A stretch of DNA of 64,000 bases from Laburnicola sp. R22_1 (taxonomy: Eukaryota > Ascomycota > Dothideomycetes > Pleosporales > Didymosphaeriaceae). A program made the position numbers and the translations under genes. Numbering within the stretch: position 1 is the first letter of the stretch; each line of letters begins with the position of its first letter. Under the pieces are notes generated by a model that did no database searches, was not told where the DNA came from, and worked only from the letters and a program-made list of their open reading frames with translations. This document shows, one piece after another, positions 1 through 11,480 of this stretch. The stretch lies in contig JACONQ010000005.1 of NCBI GenBank assembly GCA_014281115.1, positions 3,968,001-4,032,000 of the forward strand, read 5' to 3'.

Positions 1-447
1 GCGATCGATTCGGTACTTGACAACAGCGACGAGATAATAGGGGTGGCGGATGAGTACGAGAGCTGGCTTAGAGAGCCAACATGGACATCAGAACAGTACA
101 AAACTGGCTGTACAGCTGTCCAATACTGGTACCAGCTCAAGCCGAGGTATCCCAATTTGTCACGATTGGCGCTGGACGTGTTAACTATCCCTGCCTCCAG
201 CGCTGACTGTGAGCGAGTCTTCTCGGGTACTGGCGACGTACTTGAGCCACAGAGACGCAAAATGGGCAGCCAACTATTGGCTGCTTTAATTTGTACTCAA
301 CGATGGATTCGAGCAGGTTTTAAACCTCCAAGCGCAAAGGTGGTGGCAACGTACGATGACAATAAGCTCAACGAACAGTTTAGCATACATGAGTGGGAGG
401 AGCCGCCGCCTATAACACCACCAGAGTCTCTTTCACAGTCCTCTTAA
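1..447 (+). pseudogene. hAT-family transposase, C-terminal fragment (5' cut by window edge)
   Basis: The frame is open from base 1 to a TAA at 445, so this is the last ~148 codons of a larger gene. The C-terminal stretch with ALDVLTIPASSADCERVFSG, followed by a QRR-K-MG segment and a Trp near the end, matches the hAT dimerisation domain (Dimer_Tnp_hAT, PF05699), which in hAT transposases mediates oligomerisation and closes the RNase-H-like catalytic fold. The catalytic part would lie upstream of the window. No internal stop is present, so the visible part may belong to a functional copy. The 3' terminal inverted repeat was not recognised. Family assignment is confident; activity is unknown. 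Confidence 0.8.
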
Positions 448-634
448 AGTACTCAAAATCAAACAAACAATCAAATAAAAAGCGCCTCTATAGCTCCATC
501 AAATCAAACAAACAAACTACAACACCAAGAAAGTCGTCAAACAAACAAATTCAGAGCCACAAATTTTGTTTGTTTTGTTTATTGACAAGTCTGGAATTAA
601 CGGAATCACCACCCAAGCAGATACACGATTAGGC
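448..634. other. 3' tail of hAT element, AAAC/TTTG-rich low-complexity DNA
   Basis: The stretch has repeated AAACAAAC units, then TTTGTTTGTTTTG on the same strand near 568-583, so the two parts could pair as an imperfect inverted repeat. It probably belongs to the subterminal region of the hAT element. It directly abuts the Fot1-like frame that starts near 635 and that lacks its own N-terminus, so a hAT insertion or deletion may have removed the 5' end of that element. Confidence 0.35.
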
Positions 635-2146
635 ATGGCAAAGCTCACCGCGACTGAAGAGCAGACGCTCATACAGTATATCCTCAACCTAGATTCGCGA
701 GGATTTGCACCCTAGCTAGGTGAGGTGGAAGATATGGCCAACAAACTGCTGGCTGCGCGGCACAGAGACCCTATAGGACAATACTGGGCTTAGCGCTTTG
801 TAAAGCGCGTACCTGAGCTTAAAATGGCTTTTAATCGAGCGAAGGACTGACAAAGGATATAACAGGAAGACCTAGAGGTTATAAACGCGTAGTTTCAGCT
901 AGTAGAGGACACAAAAGCCAAGTATAGAGTGCAGGATAAAGACATCTATAACTTCGATAAGATAGGCTTCTAGATAGGAGTTATTGGCTTAATAAAGGTT
1001 GTAACTGGTTTAGAAAGACGTTCTCAACCTACGCTTATTCAGCCAGGCAACCGCAAGTAGGTCACAGTAATTCAGAGTATTTGCGCTGCTAGGTATGCTG
1101 CCCCGCCCTTTATTATCTACAAAGGGCGAGTCCACATCTCAGCGTAGTATGAGGAGACCAGTATCCCCCGCGATTGGAAGCTCTTAGTCTCTGAGACCGG
1201 CTAGACTAACAACAAGCTTGGAGTCGCGTGGTTGAAGCACTTTGACGCGTATACAAGGCCGCGCATGGTGGGGTTATAGAGGTTACTTATTCTAGACGGC
1301 TATGAGAGCCACCACTCCCAGGATTTCAAGGATTATTGCCTGGAACAGAAGATCCTAACACTCTGTATGCCAGCGCACTCATCTCATATCCTCCAGCCGC
1401 TTAATGTGGTCTGTTTCGCGCCACTAAAGCTAAAGTACTCCCAGCGCGTGCGGGACTTAGCGCGCCGACGCGTCTTTCATATCAACAAAGAGGGCTTCCT
1501 ACTAGCCTTTCGCAACGCGTTTTTTAATATGTTTACACTAGAAAACTGCAAGAAAGCCTTTAAGGCCTCTAGGCTTGTTCCTTTAGATGCGTTAGTGGTG
1601 GTAGATCGCCTTGATGTGCGTATTCACACTCCACCTCAGGGTACCCCACCGGATACACCATGGCAAGCCAGGACCCCAAGCAATACCCTCGAGTTTGGAT
1701 CCTAGTCAAAGATCGTACGCGACTCTTTTATTCGGTCTCCACCCGATGCTAAATCGAGCTACTCACAGCTCATAAAAGGTGCTGAACTTATGCTCTACTA
1801 TAGTGTACTTTAAGAGACCCGCATTAAGGAACTTAAGGAGCAAATTAAGGTTCTAACAAAGCGAAAAACGCGTAAAAGAAAGCGCATTTAGAAAGGTGGG
1901 ACGCTAGGCTTTGCTTAGGGAGCAGATTTGGGAGTAGAAAGCCCTTCTATTAGGGTGAAGTTGTCGAAAAGGGCGCGAGGTAGTGGTGAGGGAGAGGCAG
2001 GTCCCTCAACACAACGCCGCTGTGGGAGGTGCGGAGAGCCTGGGCACAACGCAAGGACCTGTCAGATAGATAAAGAGATAGAGGAGGAGTTAGATGTTAC
2101 CCTTAGCGGCTTATTTTTAGATAGTGTTGATAGTAAATTAGAGTGA
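635..2146 (+). pseudogene. Fot1/pogo-type (Tc1-mariner superfamily) transposase, 5'-truncated and stop-riddled (copy A)
   Basis: A single frame can be followed for 1.5 kb through about a dozen in-frame stops, mostly TAG where Gln is expected. Recognisable parts, in order, are a CENP-B-type helix-turn-helix (QTLIQYIL, then a DPIG loop), the catalytic core with Asp in NFDKIGF and in LDGYESH, the PAHSSHILQPLN segment, and a C-terminal CCHC zinc knuckle (CGRCGEPGHNARTC). The third catalytic position reads Asn, not Asp. Compared with copy B (15406-17034), the first ~60 codons are missing. The C-to-T nature of the stops fits RIP. The ancestral protein would have cut and pasted the element at TA sites. 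Confidence 0.85.
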
Positions 2147-3112
2147 CTTTATTATAGGTTACTATAAGGCCAAAAATGACGGGTTAACTTCATCTTGCAA
2201 TAGTACGCACTCAGTGACTGAAAATTAGATAAAGTACTACTTAAGATATAGTATGCTTCACTGCGAATCATAATAAGTATACTATATATTGCCTACGTAT
2301 AGTATGGTAGATAATATATCGTATATTATAGGGAGTCTTGTTGTAAGTTCGTACTGCCAAGAAAGACTCCTTAGCTTTGCGCGGCTGCTGCAGCCGCGCA
2401 AAGAGGCTGCACGATGTAAAAAGTAGATTAAATAGTAACTTGGTATATTGTAAGTTATAGTAGGTTATTATGAGTCACTATGAAGTAACGTTGGTGGTGT
2501 TCTATAATGAGTTATGAGGGACCTCGAAGTTGCCAAGAAAAACTGTCCGGCGGACTGATCTGTCCGGGCTACTGATAGAATATGTTATCAGTTAAGTCTT
2601 CCATATTCCCATTCGGGTTTCCTACAGCTGTACCTAGAAGGAATATCACTACTGTGGCTATGCATAATCTTGTAGTTCTATCGACTACGACGTCTATATT
2701 GAGTTTAAGTGGTGCTTCTTATTGTCAGATGACTCGGTACTGCACGATTGCGGGCGGATCAAAGACAAAGGAAAACGTCACGAAGAAATGTGACTATCCA
2801 CGAACAAAGAACGACTGTCCTTAATCGACGGAGATAGCTTAGCGTCTAAGACGGTTAGACATGAGGATAAAAGGGCCTCATGTTCTTATGTAGATACGAG
2901 AGACGAAAACATCCTTTTCTCCCTTGAATAATTATTTTTCTACGGTTCAGCCAAACGTGCTCGAGTCCTGCACTTATACGCTTCTAGCGCTATAGTAAGT
3001 GGCATAGTAATATTATCTTTTACAATGCACTTTATAGCAGCTTTTAACTAGGATAGTCCTAGGCCTAGATTATAATTGTACCATTTAGGATTAAAACCTA
3101 AGTCTTAACTTG
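2147..3112. other. Non-coding interval 3' of Fot1 copy A
   Basis: No gene is recognised. An open frame at 2582-2824 has no familiar motif and odd composition, so it is not called. At about 2531-2572 the motif TTGCCAAGAAAAACTGTCCG and a second GTCCGG unit resemble, in inverted orientation, the end organisation of the other Fot1 element (two repeated units followed by TTTTGCCAAGA). It may therefore be the right terminal repeat of copy A (inference). A perfect hairpin lies at 2375-2403. Confidence 0.35.
2375..2403. repeat. Perfect 14-bp hairpin with a one-base centre
   Basis: CTTTGCGCGGCTGC at 2375-2388 is followed by one T and then its exact reverse complement at 2390-2403. It is GC-rich within AT-rich surroundings. 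It could be a palindromic subterminal motif of the adjacent transposon or a fossil cruciform; nothing indicates a transcript. Confidence 0.7.
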
Positions 3113-3117
3113 GGTCC

Positions 3118-3323
3118 TGTTGGCAGTAGCTCTCCCCAAGTAGCTAGCGTTGTTACAGGGGTTCTACCCCTAGCCTTGCCTCCTTGTTTGGCCAGTGTTT
3201 GACAGGGGGTCTGCCCTATCCTCACCTCCACGGTGAGGATAGGACAACAACTTACAACCAGAATCTTTGACTATCTATTTATTACTGTTTACCGTGTATA
3301 CACGACCTGACGTGGAACCAACA
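3118..3323 (+). repeat. 5' LTR of copia-1
   Basis: The 206-bp repeat matches 8846-9051. It contains a 12-bp perfect stem, CCTATCCTCACC (3215-3226) and GGTGAGGATAGG (3232-3243), with loop TCCAC. The other LTR has the same stem but the loop is the reverse complement. Confidence 0.93.
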
Positions 3324-3537
3324 CTGATTAGTGGTTAACCTCACGTTAGCCACAGACAAGCAAGGTACCAGCGCTCGAAGGGTGATTGCGAGTATCGACT
3401 TATAGCATACTGGCTTTTGCCTGGTAATTAATAGTATCGACTCATAGCGTACTGGTTTTGCCTCAACAACGTCGCTTACGATACAGGACTTGAAGACTTG
3501 TCTCACTGTTCTATAGTACTGTCATATAGCGACAACC

Positions 3538-6500
3538 ATGTCAGCTTCAGCGTCTGGAAAAGAGACCAGCTCTCTCGGCACCGCAAACCTAGAGGATACC
3601 CAAGACAAACCTACGCAATCAACCGCGTACAGTAATAACAACTTTGTTCCTGCTAAAGTCCAGAAACTACGAGAGGAGTTTCAGATCAACCTACGCGGAT
3701 GGGACAAGGATATTGACATCTCTAACCCAGAACACCTCACAGAGCCAATCCTTAATGTATACATCTTGAGCACTGTCTTACTGTACAAAAGCTCTTAATA
3801 TGGAGGTATTGGACTATGGGAAACCTTTAAGACAGACTTTGATGGATGGACAAAGGCAACCTTTAAGATACTAGCTAGGAAAGCTCGGTGTACACTGCGC
3901 GATTACCTCCTCTATAATGGCGTATAGGTTGACAGCGGCATAAGGAAATCGATTAGCAAGTCTCTTCAAGACGTACTTGACAACGACGAGCCACATCAGT
4001 GGACAGAGGAGGAGATCATACAGGCAGGCAAAATTACGCGAACCTATCTAGAGGAGATTGCTTCAAATATAGCTCCGAAGCCAGCTATACAGAGTATAGC
4101 TCCCTAAGACGATACAACAATAGTTAGAACAACTAAGTTGCCCTATCCAAATCGTAACCTGTCACTGTTGCCGCCGCCAGAGCCTCAGCAGCTGCCTCAG
4201 CAAGTACAGCAGCAGCAATCTCAGCAGCCACAAGTACGGTTTCCATCGTACACGAATCTGCCAGCACCATCTATATATAGAGGTTTCTCAGCACCGCCAC
4301 CAATACCATATACAGCCCCAGATCCAGAAAGGATCCCAATTCAGACAAAGACAGGGTTTCTTAAGGTCTATATAGAGGATATGAAATACAGCGGCGACAA
4401 GGATAACTTTCTGTTAGCCAAGTTAAGGACCTTTTACGATACCTGCGAGTTGTTTGAGATCTCTAAGGGACAGATGCACTAGCTCTACCCTATCTCACTT
4501 AAAGGACGAGCTAAAGCTTTCTATTAGAGTAAGATCTGCAGTAGAGGCTTTAATTTTGCTACAATTGTCAAGACTGTTAGGGAACACTTTAAGACAGAGG
4601 AGGATCTGCAACGATACACTATCCTTTGGCACGAAGCCTCTCTACTTAACCTTGTATAGAAAAGTCCAGAGAGGCCAATGCTAGAGCTCTTTTAAGAGCT
4701 CACAGATAAGCTGCAATAGATATAGGATGGACTAATAGAGCACACTATAGAGTATTCTTTAGAGATAAGCCTCTGCAACGCAGTGATACAAGCCTGCTGC
4801 GGCGTTAAGGAGTGTAGTATGGCTCTGTACAAACCAGCGTCTATGTATGAAGGACTTTGTGCGGAAATCAGGTCAGCAATTGTTACGGCGGAGAAAGAGA
4901 GACAAGCACAACGCCAGGCCTACTATACGGACGACAGCCTGGATCCGCAGCAGTACTGGACGGACCGGACGTACAACTGCGGCAGCAACCGCTACCGCTT
5001 TGGCCGCGATAAAGGCAGTTACAGTCGCGCTAGAGGCGGAAACCAGTTATTCCACAACCGCTATAGAGGATCCTAGCAGTTCCAGCAGGACGCAAAACAA
5101 TGCTAGGTATGTAGGAAGATTAACTACTTCTCTACAAGGCACACACTAGAGGAAAGGCGCAGATTATACAATAGGCACGCTTAACATCTACAGCAAACAA
5201 TGGACTGTACAACAGAGGATATCTAGCAGTTCCTAGTTAACTACGAAGGCCTTGATATATCCGACAGCAATGCCCATAATAGCAACGCCACTGCCGACCT
5301 AAGCGGGATCACCAACTTGATTGACGGATTACTGCAGGATGAGGCGGACTATAGCGAGCAATTCTTCTGCGAGGGCTACCTAGCAGGGCCGCGTGCAATT
5401 AACGGCGCCAAAACTGTGTCAATATTGAACGATCAATCAGTCTCTCACAGGCTTACAGGAGGATATTAGTCTCACAGGCTTATAGAAGGATATAAGGCAT
5501 GGACAACAGGCCGCAACTGTACGTTTGAGGATCGCTACTCATCCGCTGTCTTTTAGGGGATTATGCCAGATACTGGAGCTTCTGGCATATTGACTGCTGG
5601 CCAACCCTAGGTTGAAGCTCTGTGTAGGAAACTGCCACTCGTACAGATCGATACCTTAGCAGCTAGTCAGACAATTCGATTTGGCAAAGGCGACACTAGA
5701 ACCCTTAGAGTAATAGTTGTTCCAACTCCAGTTAGTAATATTACCTTCCATATTGTTCCTACAAAGACGCCCTTCCTGTACTGTGTACAGGACATGAATC
5801 GCATGGGGGTACGGCTTAACAATCTCCGCAGTGTACTTGTCCAGAACGACTCTAAGTTCGTCCCTATTGTATGGAAATGGGGCCACCCGTACATGCTTCT
5901 GGATCAGGAAGAATCGCTAGCAGGGTGTCACTAGACAGCGACAGAAGACTGCGGTTCGCGAGCAACTTGCCACCTCACAGGGACTGAACTACGACGCCTC
6001 CACCGACGATTCGGCCACCCGTCAGTACGCCGACTGCTCCGGCTGTTACAGCGCGCTAGCTATAAGGTAGACCAGCAGATCCTGCAACACCTGACAAGGT
6101 ATTGCCACCACTATCAGATGAATGCCAAGTCACCTGGCAGATTTAAATTTACGTTAAAAGACGACTATAAGTTTAATTTTTCTATTGTTATAGACGTACT
6201 ATACATTAATAGCAAGCCAGTCCTCCAGATAGTTAATGAAGCTACCCAATTTAGTGCCTCACGATTCCTACCTGACATGTCTACAGCTACGGCATAGGAC
6301 ACGATCCGAATCTGCTAGATTAACGTCTATCTTGGCCCGCTAGATTAAATTGTGCATAACGCCGGTACAAACTTTGCTTCGCGGGAGTTCCAGCAGCTCG
6401 CCAGATCGATAGCAATTATCACAAAGGAAGTGCCAGTAGAAGCTCACAACAGCATTGGCTTAGTAGAGCGATACCACGCCCCTCTGCGCCGCGCGTACAA

Positions 6501-8790
6501 GATTATAGAAGCTGAGGTACAGGACAAGAGACTAAGCAAGGAGCTCATACTGCAAATGGCACAGAAGGCTGTCAACAATTCAGCAGGACCAGATGGACTA
6601 GTGCCCACTCTGCTAGTGTTTGGCGCCTACCCAAGGATGATGGACGCAGATCCTCCGTCACCCTCTACTGAAAAACGTATAAAAGCTATCAGACTAGCGA
6701 CTAATGAAGTGCGAAAACTGCACGCCCAGCGCCAAATCAACAACGCCCTTGCGATACAGAATGGCCCAGATACGCGGATTACTGTCAACCTGCCTATTGG
6801 CTCCCAGGTCCGAGTATACAGAGAGAAGAAAGGATGGACAGGCCCACATACGCTGCTTGAAACCCAGGGAGAGACCTGTATAGTAGAGCTGCCAAGCGGA
6901 TCAACCCAGTTCCGCTCAACAGTTGTGAAACCGTACTATAAGGAGCCGCAAGAGACTACGCCACAAGATCCCACACTGCCAGATACCACAATGCCAGATC
7001 CTGTTGGCGGTACGCCACCCAAATCCCCGCGCGAGAAACCAGCCGCAGAAGCTCGACCCAGTCGCCAAAGACGCAAGCCAACAAGATACCCAGGTGACGA
7101 AACAGACAATGAGGATCAGGGTGAGCAGCTTCAATCAACAGCCTACATAACCGCAAAGAAAGTTGCGGATAGAGAGCTCTCTCGCAAACTGCGCTAGGAA
7201 GGCAAGATTACAACACTAGGAGCACCTTTTAAGGCATCACAAAGGCAGGAAATCGACGGGCTAATTGCAAGAGGAGTCTTTGAGTTTACTTAGTATGATC
7301 CAGATGGCAAACACCAGGGGATCCGAGTATTCAAATCGCGACTAGTTAATAAGGTCAAAGGCAAGACAACAGACAACCCTTTTGAGAAATCTAGGCTAGT
7401 AATACAGGCGTACAATAACAATAGAAAGGAGATTATCCTTACGCAATCTCCTACAATCTAACGGTCTAGTTAACGTCTTATTCTAGCTCTAGCACCTATA
7501 GCTATCTACTGCGATATTAGAGTATACCTCCGCGACGTCACTTAAGCCTATACGCAGTTAACAACATATCTTAACCGTCTCATTCTCGCTCAACTGCCTA
7601 GTTAGCTTTAATTAACCTACCCGCCAAATACAATTATGGTGGTACAACGACCGCTATACGGCATACCAGAGGCAGGCACACACTAGTGGGCGACTTACCA
7701 CAAGCACCACCGCTAACAGTTAGCTATGGAGACGTCTACGTATGACCCCTGCCTGCTATTAACAGCAGAAAAGCCTTTTGGAGTTGTTGGCATGCAGATA
7801 GATAATACCTTAATTCTTGCAGATGAGCAGTTTGCTAAAAAAGAAGATATAGAACTGCAAAAGGCAGAAATTAAGGCTAAACTAAAGGAAGCTCTCTCTG
7901 CAAGCCTACCACTACTATTCAATGGCTGTATTATTACACAGAAAGACAAAGTGATAGAAATGAGACAGAAGGACCAGGGCAAGAAGATCCAGCTTGTAGA
8001 CCTGTCGCACAGTGACTTCCGCCAGGCGTACAGAGAACAACGAGCTCGAGCAGCTTATATTGCGACAATTTGCCAACCAGAGGCTTTATTTGATCTATCT
8101 CGCGCCGCGCAAGCTCAGGATCCAACAGAAGAGGACGCAAAGGATCTCAACAAGCGACTAAAGTGGCAACTTAACAATCTGACCTGTGGACTACAATACG
8201 TGCCGCTACACCTTGCAACAGCAAAGCTGTATATCTTTGTTAACAGCTTATTTGCAAACAATAAAGATTATAGCTCCTAGATTGGATATATTATTGTATT
8301 AGCAAATAAGACAATAGAGGACGACCCTGTGGCACAAGATAAGTTCGAAATCTATAGTAACCTGCTCCACTAGAGCTCAACCAAGAGCAAAAGGATTATA
8401 TAGAGCGTGCTAGCTTTAGAGATCTACAGCATAGTTAGTGGCGTAGATATAGGTGTCTGTATAGGTTAGACAATTGGTAAGATTGCGTCGCAACTTGCAT
8501 CTAATCTTGGAGAACTATTGCCAATAGTAGTCTGTACAGACTCCTACTCGCTATACAAGTGCCTTGTTAAGCTTGGTACAACAAAGGAGAAGAGACTTAT
8601 GATAGATATTATGGCTCTACGCCAATCATACGAGAGACGCGAGCTCGCAGAGATCCGATGGATTAATAGAGACGACAACCCTGCTGACGTAATAACTAAG
8701 AGCAATCCGAATAAGTCCCTTAAACAGCTAGTTAGCTTAAACAAGCTAACAATTAGGATAGAAGGATGGGTGAAGCGGAAGGAGGAGTAG
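3538..8790 (+). pseudogene. copia-1 gag-pol polyprotein, one frame with many nonsense codons
   Basis: All recognisable pieces share one frame, so no indels are needed: a Gln/Pro-rich gag region (about 4140-4330), a Cys-His knuckle remnant near 5100, the aspartic protease motif DTGAS near 5570, the integrase core (NSIGLVERYH, about 6350-6900), reverse transcriptase with the palm motif near 7795-7806, and RNase H near 8518. Stops are TAG or TAA in place of Gln codons; I count 16 before 5.62 kb. The second Asp of the RT catalytic pair is Asn (codons GAT AAT at 7801-7806), another G-to-A change. The region cannot make a working polyprotein as it stands. Confidence 0.88.
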
Positions 8791-8845
8791 TAGGAGATTT
8801 AGGTAATTGGGGATAGCTTCATTTTCACAAAGAAAAGACTGCCAG

Positions 8846-9051
8846 TGTTGGCAGTAGCTCTCCCCAAGTAGATAGCGTTGTTACAGGGGTTCTACCCCTA
8901 GCCTTGCCTCCTTGTTTGGCCAGTGTTTGACAGGGGGTCTGCCCTATCCTCACCGTGGAGGTGAGGATAGGACAACAACTTACAACCAGAATCTTTGACT
9001 ATCTATTTATTACTGTTTACCGTGTATACACGACCCGACGTGGAACCAACA
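8846..9051 (+). repeat. 3' LTR of copia-1
   Basis: This is the partner of the repeat at 3118-3323. Two single-base differences are visible (CTAGC versus ATAGC near the start, GACCTG versus GACCCG near the end), plus the hairpin loop GTGGA (8955-8959) in place of TCCAC. GGTCC follows directly. Confidence 0.93.
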
Positions 9052-9291
9052 GGTCCAGTGTTCATAAAAGGGCCTTGATAGTAAGCTCCAGAAATGCAGT
9101 GGCTATAAATAGGATTAAGCCTAGAAATGGGCTTCAGCGGGTCGCCGACGGAGATTTTTTTCCAACCGACGATGCCCTCCGCGACCGCCCGAGCTTCTAT
9201 CATCGCCGCCGAGCCTCGGAGGGCCCGCCAATCGGCAGAACACCAAACTAAAGTACGCGTCTAGGCATCAACAACCTTCACGCACGCAACA

Positions 9292-10750
9292 ATGGACCCA
9301 GCATCTGCTCATCATATGCCGCAGAGCGATCGAATCAGCTCCTGGCTTCTCTCTACACAAAATTCCTGCTTCCTTCCGTCTCCACCGCCCGACGAAGTCG
9401 CCCTAAAGCCCTTCCCAGCACCGTTGAAGCGGAAGCGCGCCATGTCCCATCCTACGACCACACCAGTCCCCAGCTCGCACCGCAGCGACAGCCCGAAGCG
9501 GCGAAGAATCGAACATTCTGACGACGTTCTACCTGAACAGAGCGCGTCGCAACTAGATAGCAACACTCCGCTCACGCTGAACTAGAAGAACACATTCAGC
9601 CCTCCAAGTCGACTATCTTCGAAACGATCCTCCAGCCCAACCCGTGAGACGCCCATTATACTCAGGAATGCATAGCCTCCGGTGATAGCAGAGAGCCTGA
9701 ACGGTTTAAGGGACGCCCCGCCGAAGCGAGCGGCTCGCTGACCGGTTAGCCGAAGGTGTTGACTGCGGTTTTATCCCTAAATGACTAGAGGTCTGTTATT
9801 CCGACATTGTTGCCGGCCCTCGTATGCTTATATGTTCCTAGCAAGTCATCAAGGACGATCCTGAAGTGGGCTACCAAACCAATAAACCAACCGACTACGA
9901 CGCTGGTGACACACGTTCTGCTGACGAGCTGACGGCTGTATAGGAATCAGCGAGGGACTTATTTCTTAATGCGCGCGATTGCAAAGATGGCAACCGTGAC
10001 GAGAATGCGTGGTGTGTAGACGTGGTGCAGCCTCTACTATATCTAGCCATGCGTTTGTACCGTAACAGGCGGTGGTGGTTATAGAGCGTGTATGTGCACC
10101 CTTTCCCGGAGATCGAGCACTCGTCAACTGACCCACTATCAAGCCAGTCCCAGTCCATTAACCCTACCTATCTCTCTTCAATCCCCGCCTCTGCCTTGAA
10201 CGATGCTACACGTTATAAGCTTATCGACCGTAAAACCGACTATGTCCTCTGCTACTCACATCGCGACCCCACCATCCCAACCCTCTATAAACGCTTGGTC
10301 GCCGCAAACAGGAAAGAAATATCGCATACGCTCGATACTTTTACCAAGCGGACAGCCCTCTTTTCTGGGTTTGAGGTTAAGCCCGCTTACGGAGTCCATA
10401 CTGAGGCGGAGCTGCAGATGAGCATATGGATTGCCGCATCTCTGCGCAAGAAACAGCAACTCGCACATGCAGCCTAGATCCTATTTGAGCCCACCGCCAT
10501 GGTCGAACCTGCATTTACCGTTGTCGGCCATGAGCACTACGTATACTATGCGTATCCACAAAATGATCTCGTGGCTGGAAGAAGTGGCGTACATGTGCTG
10601 GGCCCAGACTCGGACCGTTTTGAGAAACTGGGAACGGATTCAATACGTGGCATCTAGGCTGTATGGAAACTTGCTGAAATATGGGATAGACGAGAGCGAG
10701 GAGGGGTATTGGGGTGGCTTCTTAAGCCTGGTACTGAAGAAGCTGGCTAG
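9292..10750 (+). pseudogene. PD-(D/E)XK nuclease-like protein, broken
   Basis: The N-terminal part (9292-9585) is Pro/Ser-rich with basic clusters KRKR and PKRRR typical of nuclear targeting. The rest follows in another frame from about 9870 to 10750, interrupted by TAG at 9941, 10082, 10475 and 10655, each where a Gln or similar is expected. Segments such as VVQPLLYLAMRL, GFEVKP and EAELQMSIWIAA, and the tail FTVVGHEHYVYYAYP then IRGI-AVWKLAEIW, match the fungal PD-(D/E)XK-like family (PF20516) seen in multiple copies in Dothideomycetes. Whether an intron or a frameshift joins the first part is unclear. Function in the family is not established. Confidence 0.7.
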
Positions 10751-11480
10751 TTAGGAAAGCTTAATAAATAACCTGCCCGATTTTGCCCGCTTCTCGCGCC
10801 CTTTTACTATTTCTAGCCCCTCTCCTAGCACTATTTCTTCAGGCTCAAGGCTAGGAGTCGGAATTTGCAGAAGCATGCATCAATAATAACCTACTTGCTT
10901 TCTTTGCGTGTTTAGTTCTCAGCCGCACCCTAACTGGCGCTGCGACTACTTCGTAGTCTGTGGTTACGTAAGCGACGGGTAGCTGGAAGCCCGCGGAAAT
11001 GTGCTTGAATTTGAGTCGATGGACTGCATCTCGCACCCATGCTAGTGCCTCGAATGGTTCCACGTAATTCAGCCTTTGATGTGTCGAATTAACTTAGCCA
11101 TGCTATCCGTGCGTGTTGATGGATAATGCCGAGCTGCACCCCGCTGATGTCACCTACCAAAAGCATTAGCTTTAGTCGGCATTGCGGTTGGGGATGCAGT
11201 TTACCCAGCCAATGATAAGGGTCCAGCGATAGGCCTTAGCTTAGTTATGTCGGAGCGTGTTTCATCATTGGAGAACCAACTTCTTCGATTCTTACGCTCG
11301 GTGCATACGTCTTATCGATTTCTCCCAGCAGCCATCATCGGAGCTGCTCAGCAAAGCAAAGGCAGAAGTCAGGTACAATGCATCCAGCTCCTAGAACAGC
11401 CCATCGTGATGGATTCATGGGCGATGTGGCTAGGTACATTTCCCAACGCCCAAGCGACCTCAATTAATCGATCATCTAGG
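10751..11480. other. Intergenic DNA upstream of the plus-strand BTB gene
   Basis: A 70-codon minus-strand frame at 10851-11063 has no recognisable motif. An open frame from 11247 runs into the BTB gene but is probably leader: the homologous stretch before the minus-strand paralogue (around 12965-13030, sharing CTAGGTACAT) contains an in-frame stop. Confidence 0.4.

Larger units (their letters stand above)
3118..9051 (+). mobile_element. Full-length Ty1/copia LTR retrotransposon (copia-1, 5.9 kb)
   Basis: Two 206-bp LTRs beginning TGTTGG and ending ACCAACA bound the element, and GGTCC is duplicated exactly on both sides (3113-3117 and 9052-9056), which fixes the insertion site. The interior carries one gag-pol frame in the order capsid, protease, integrase, reverse transcriptase, RNase H, the order that defines Ty1/copia. 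The frame is full of stop codons although the LTRs differ by only two substitutions plus one inverted hairpin loop, so the insertion is young but the coding part is dead. The element separates the interval 2147-3117 from 9057 onward. Confidence 0.93.

Noticed and set aside
2582..2824. 80-codon frame between Fot1 copy A and copia-1
   Set aside because: No motif, next to repeats, likely chance.
3538..8790. TAG/TAA in place of Gln could mean a reassigned genetic code in the elements
   Set aside because: Many CAG and CAA codons remain in the same frames, TAG also replaces Trp (SQR) and TAG/TAA end host genes normally. RIP explains the pattern better.
11247..11480. Upstream extension of the plus-strand BTB frame
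   Set aside because: The homologous leader of the paralogue has a stop in this frame, and the BTB family begins at the MFN start.
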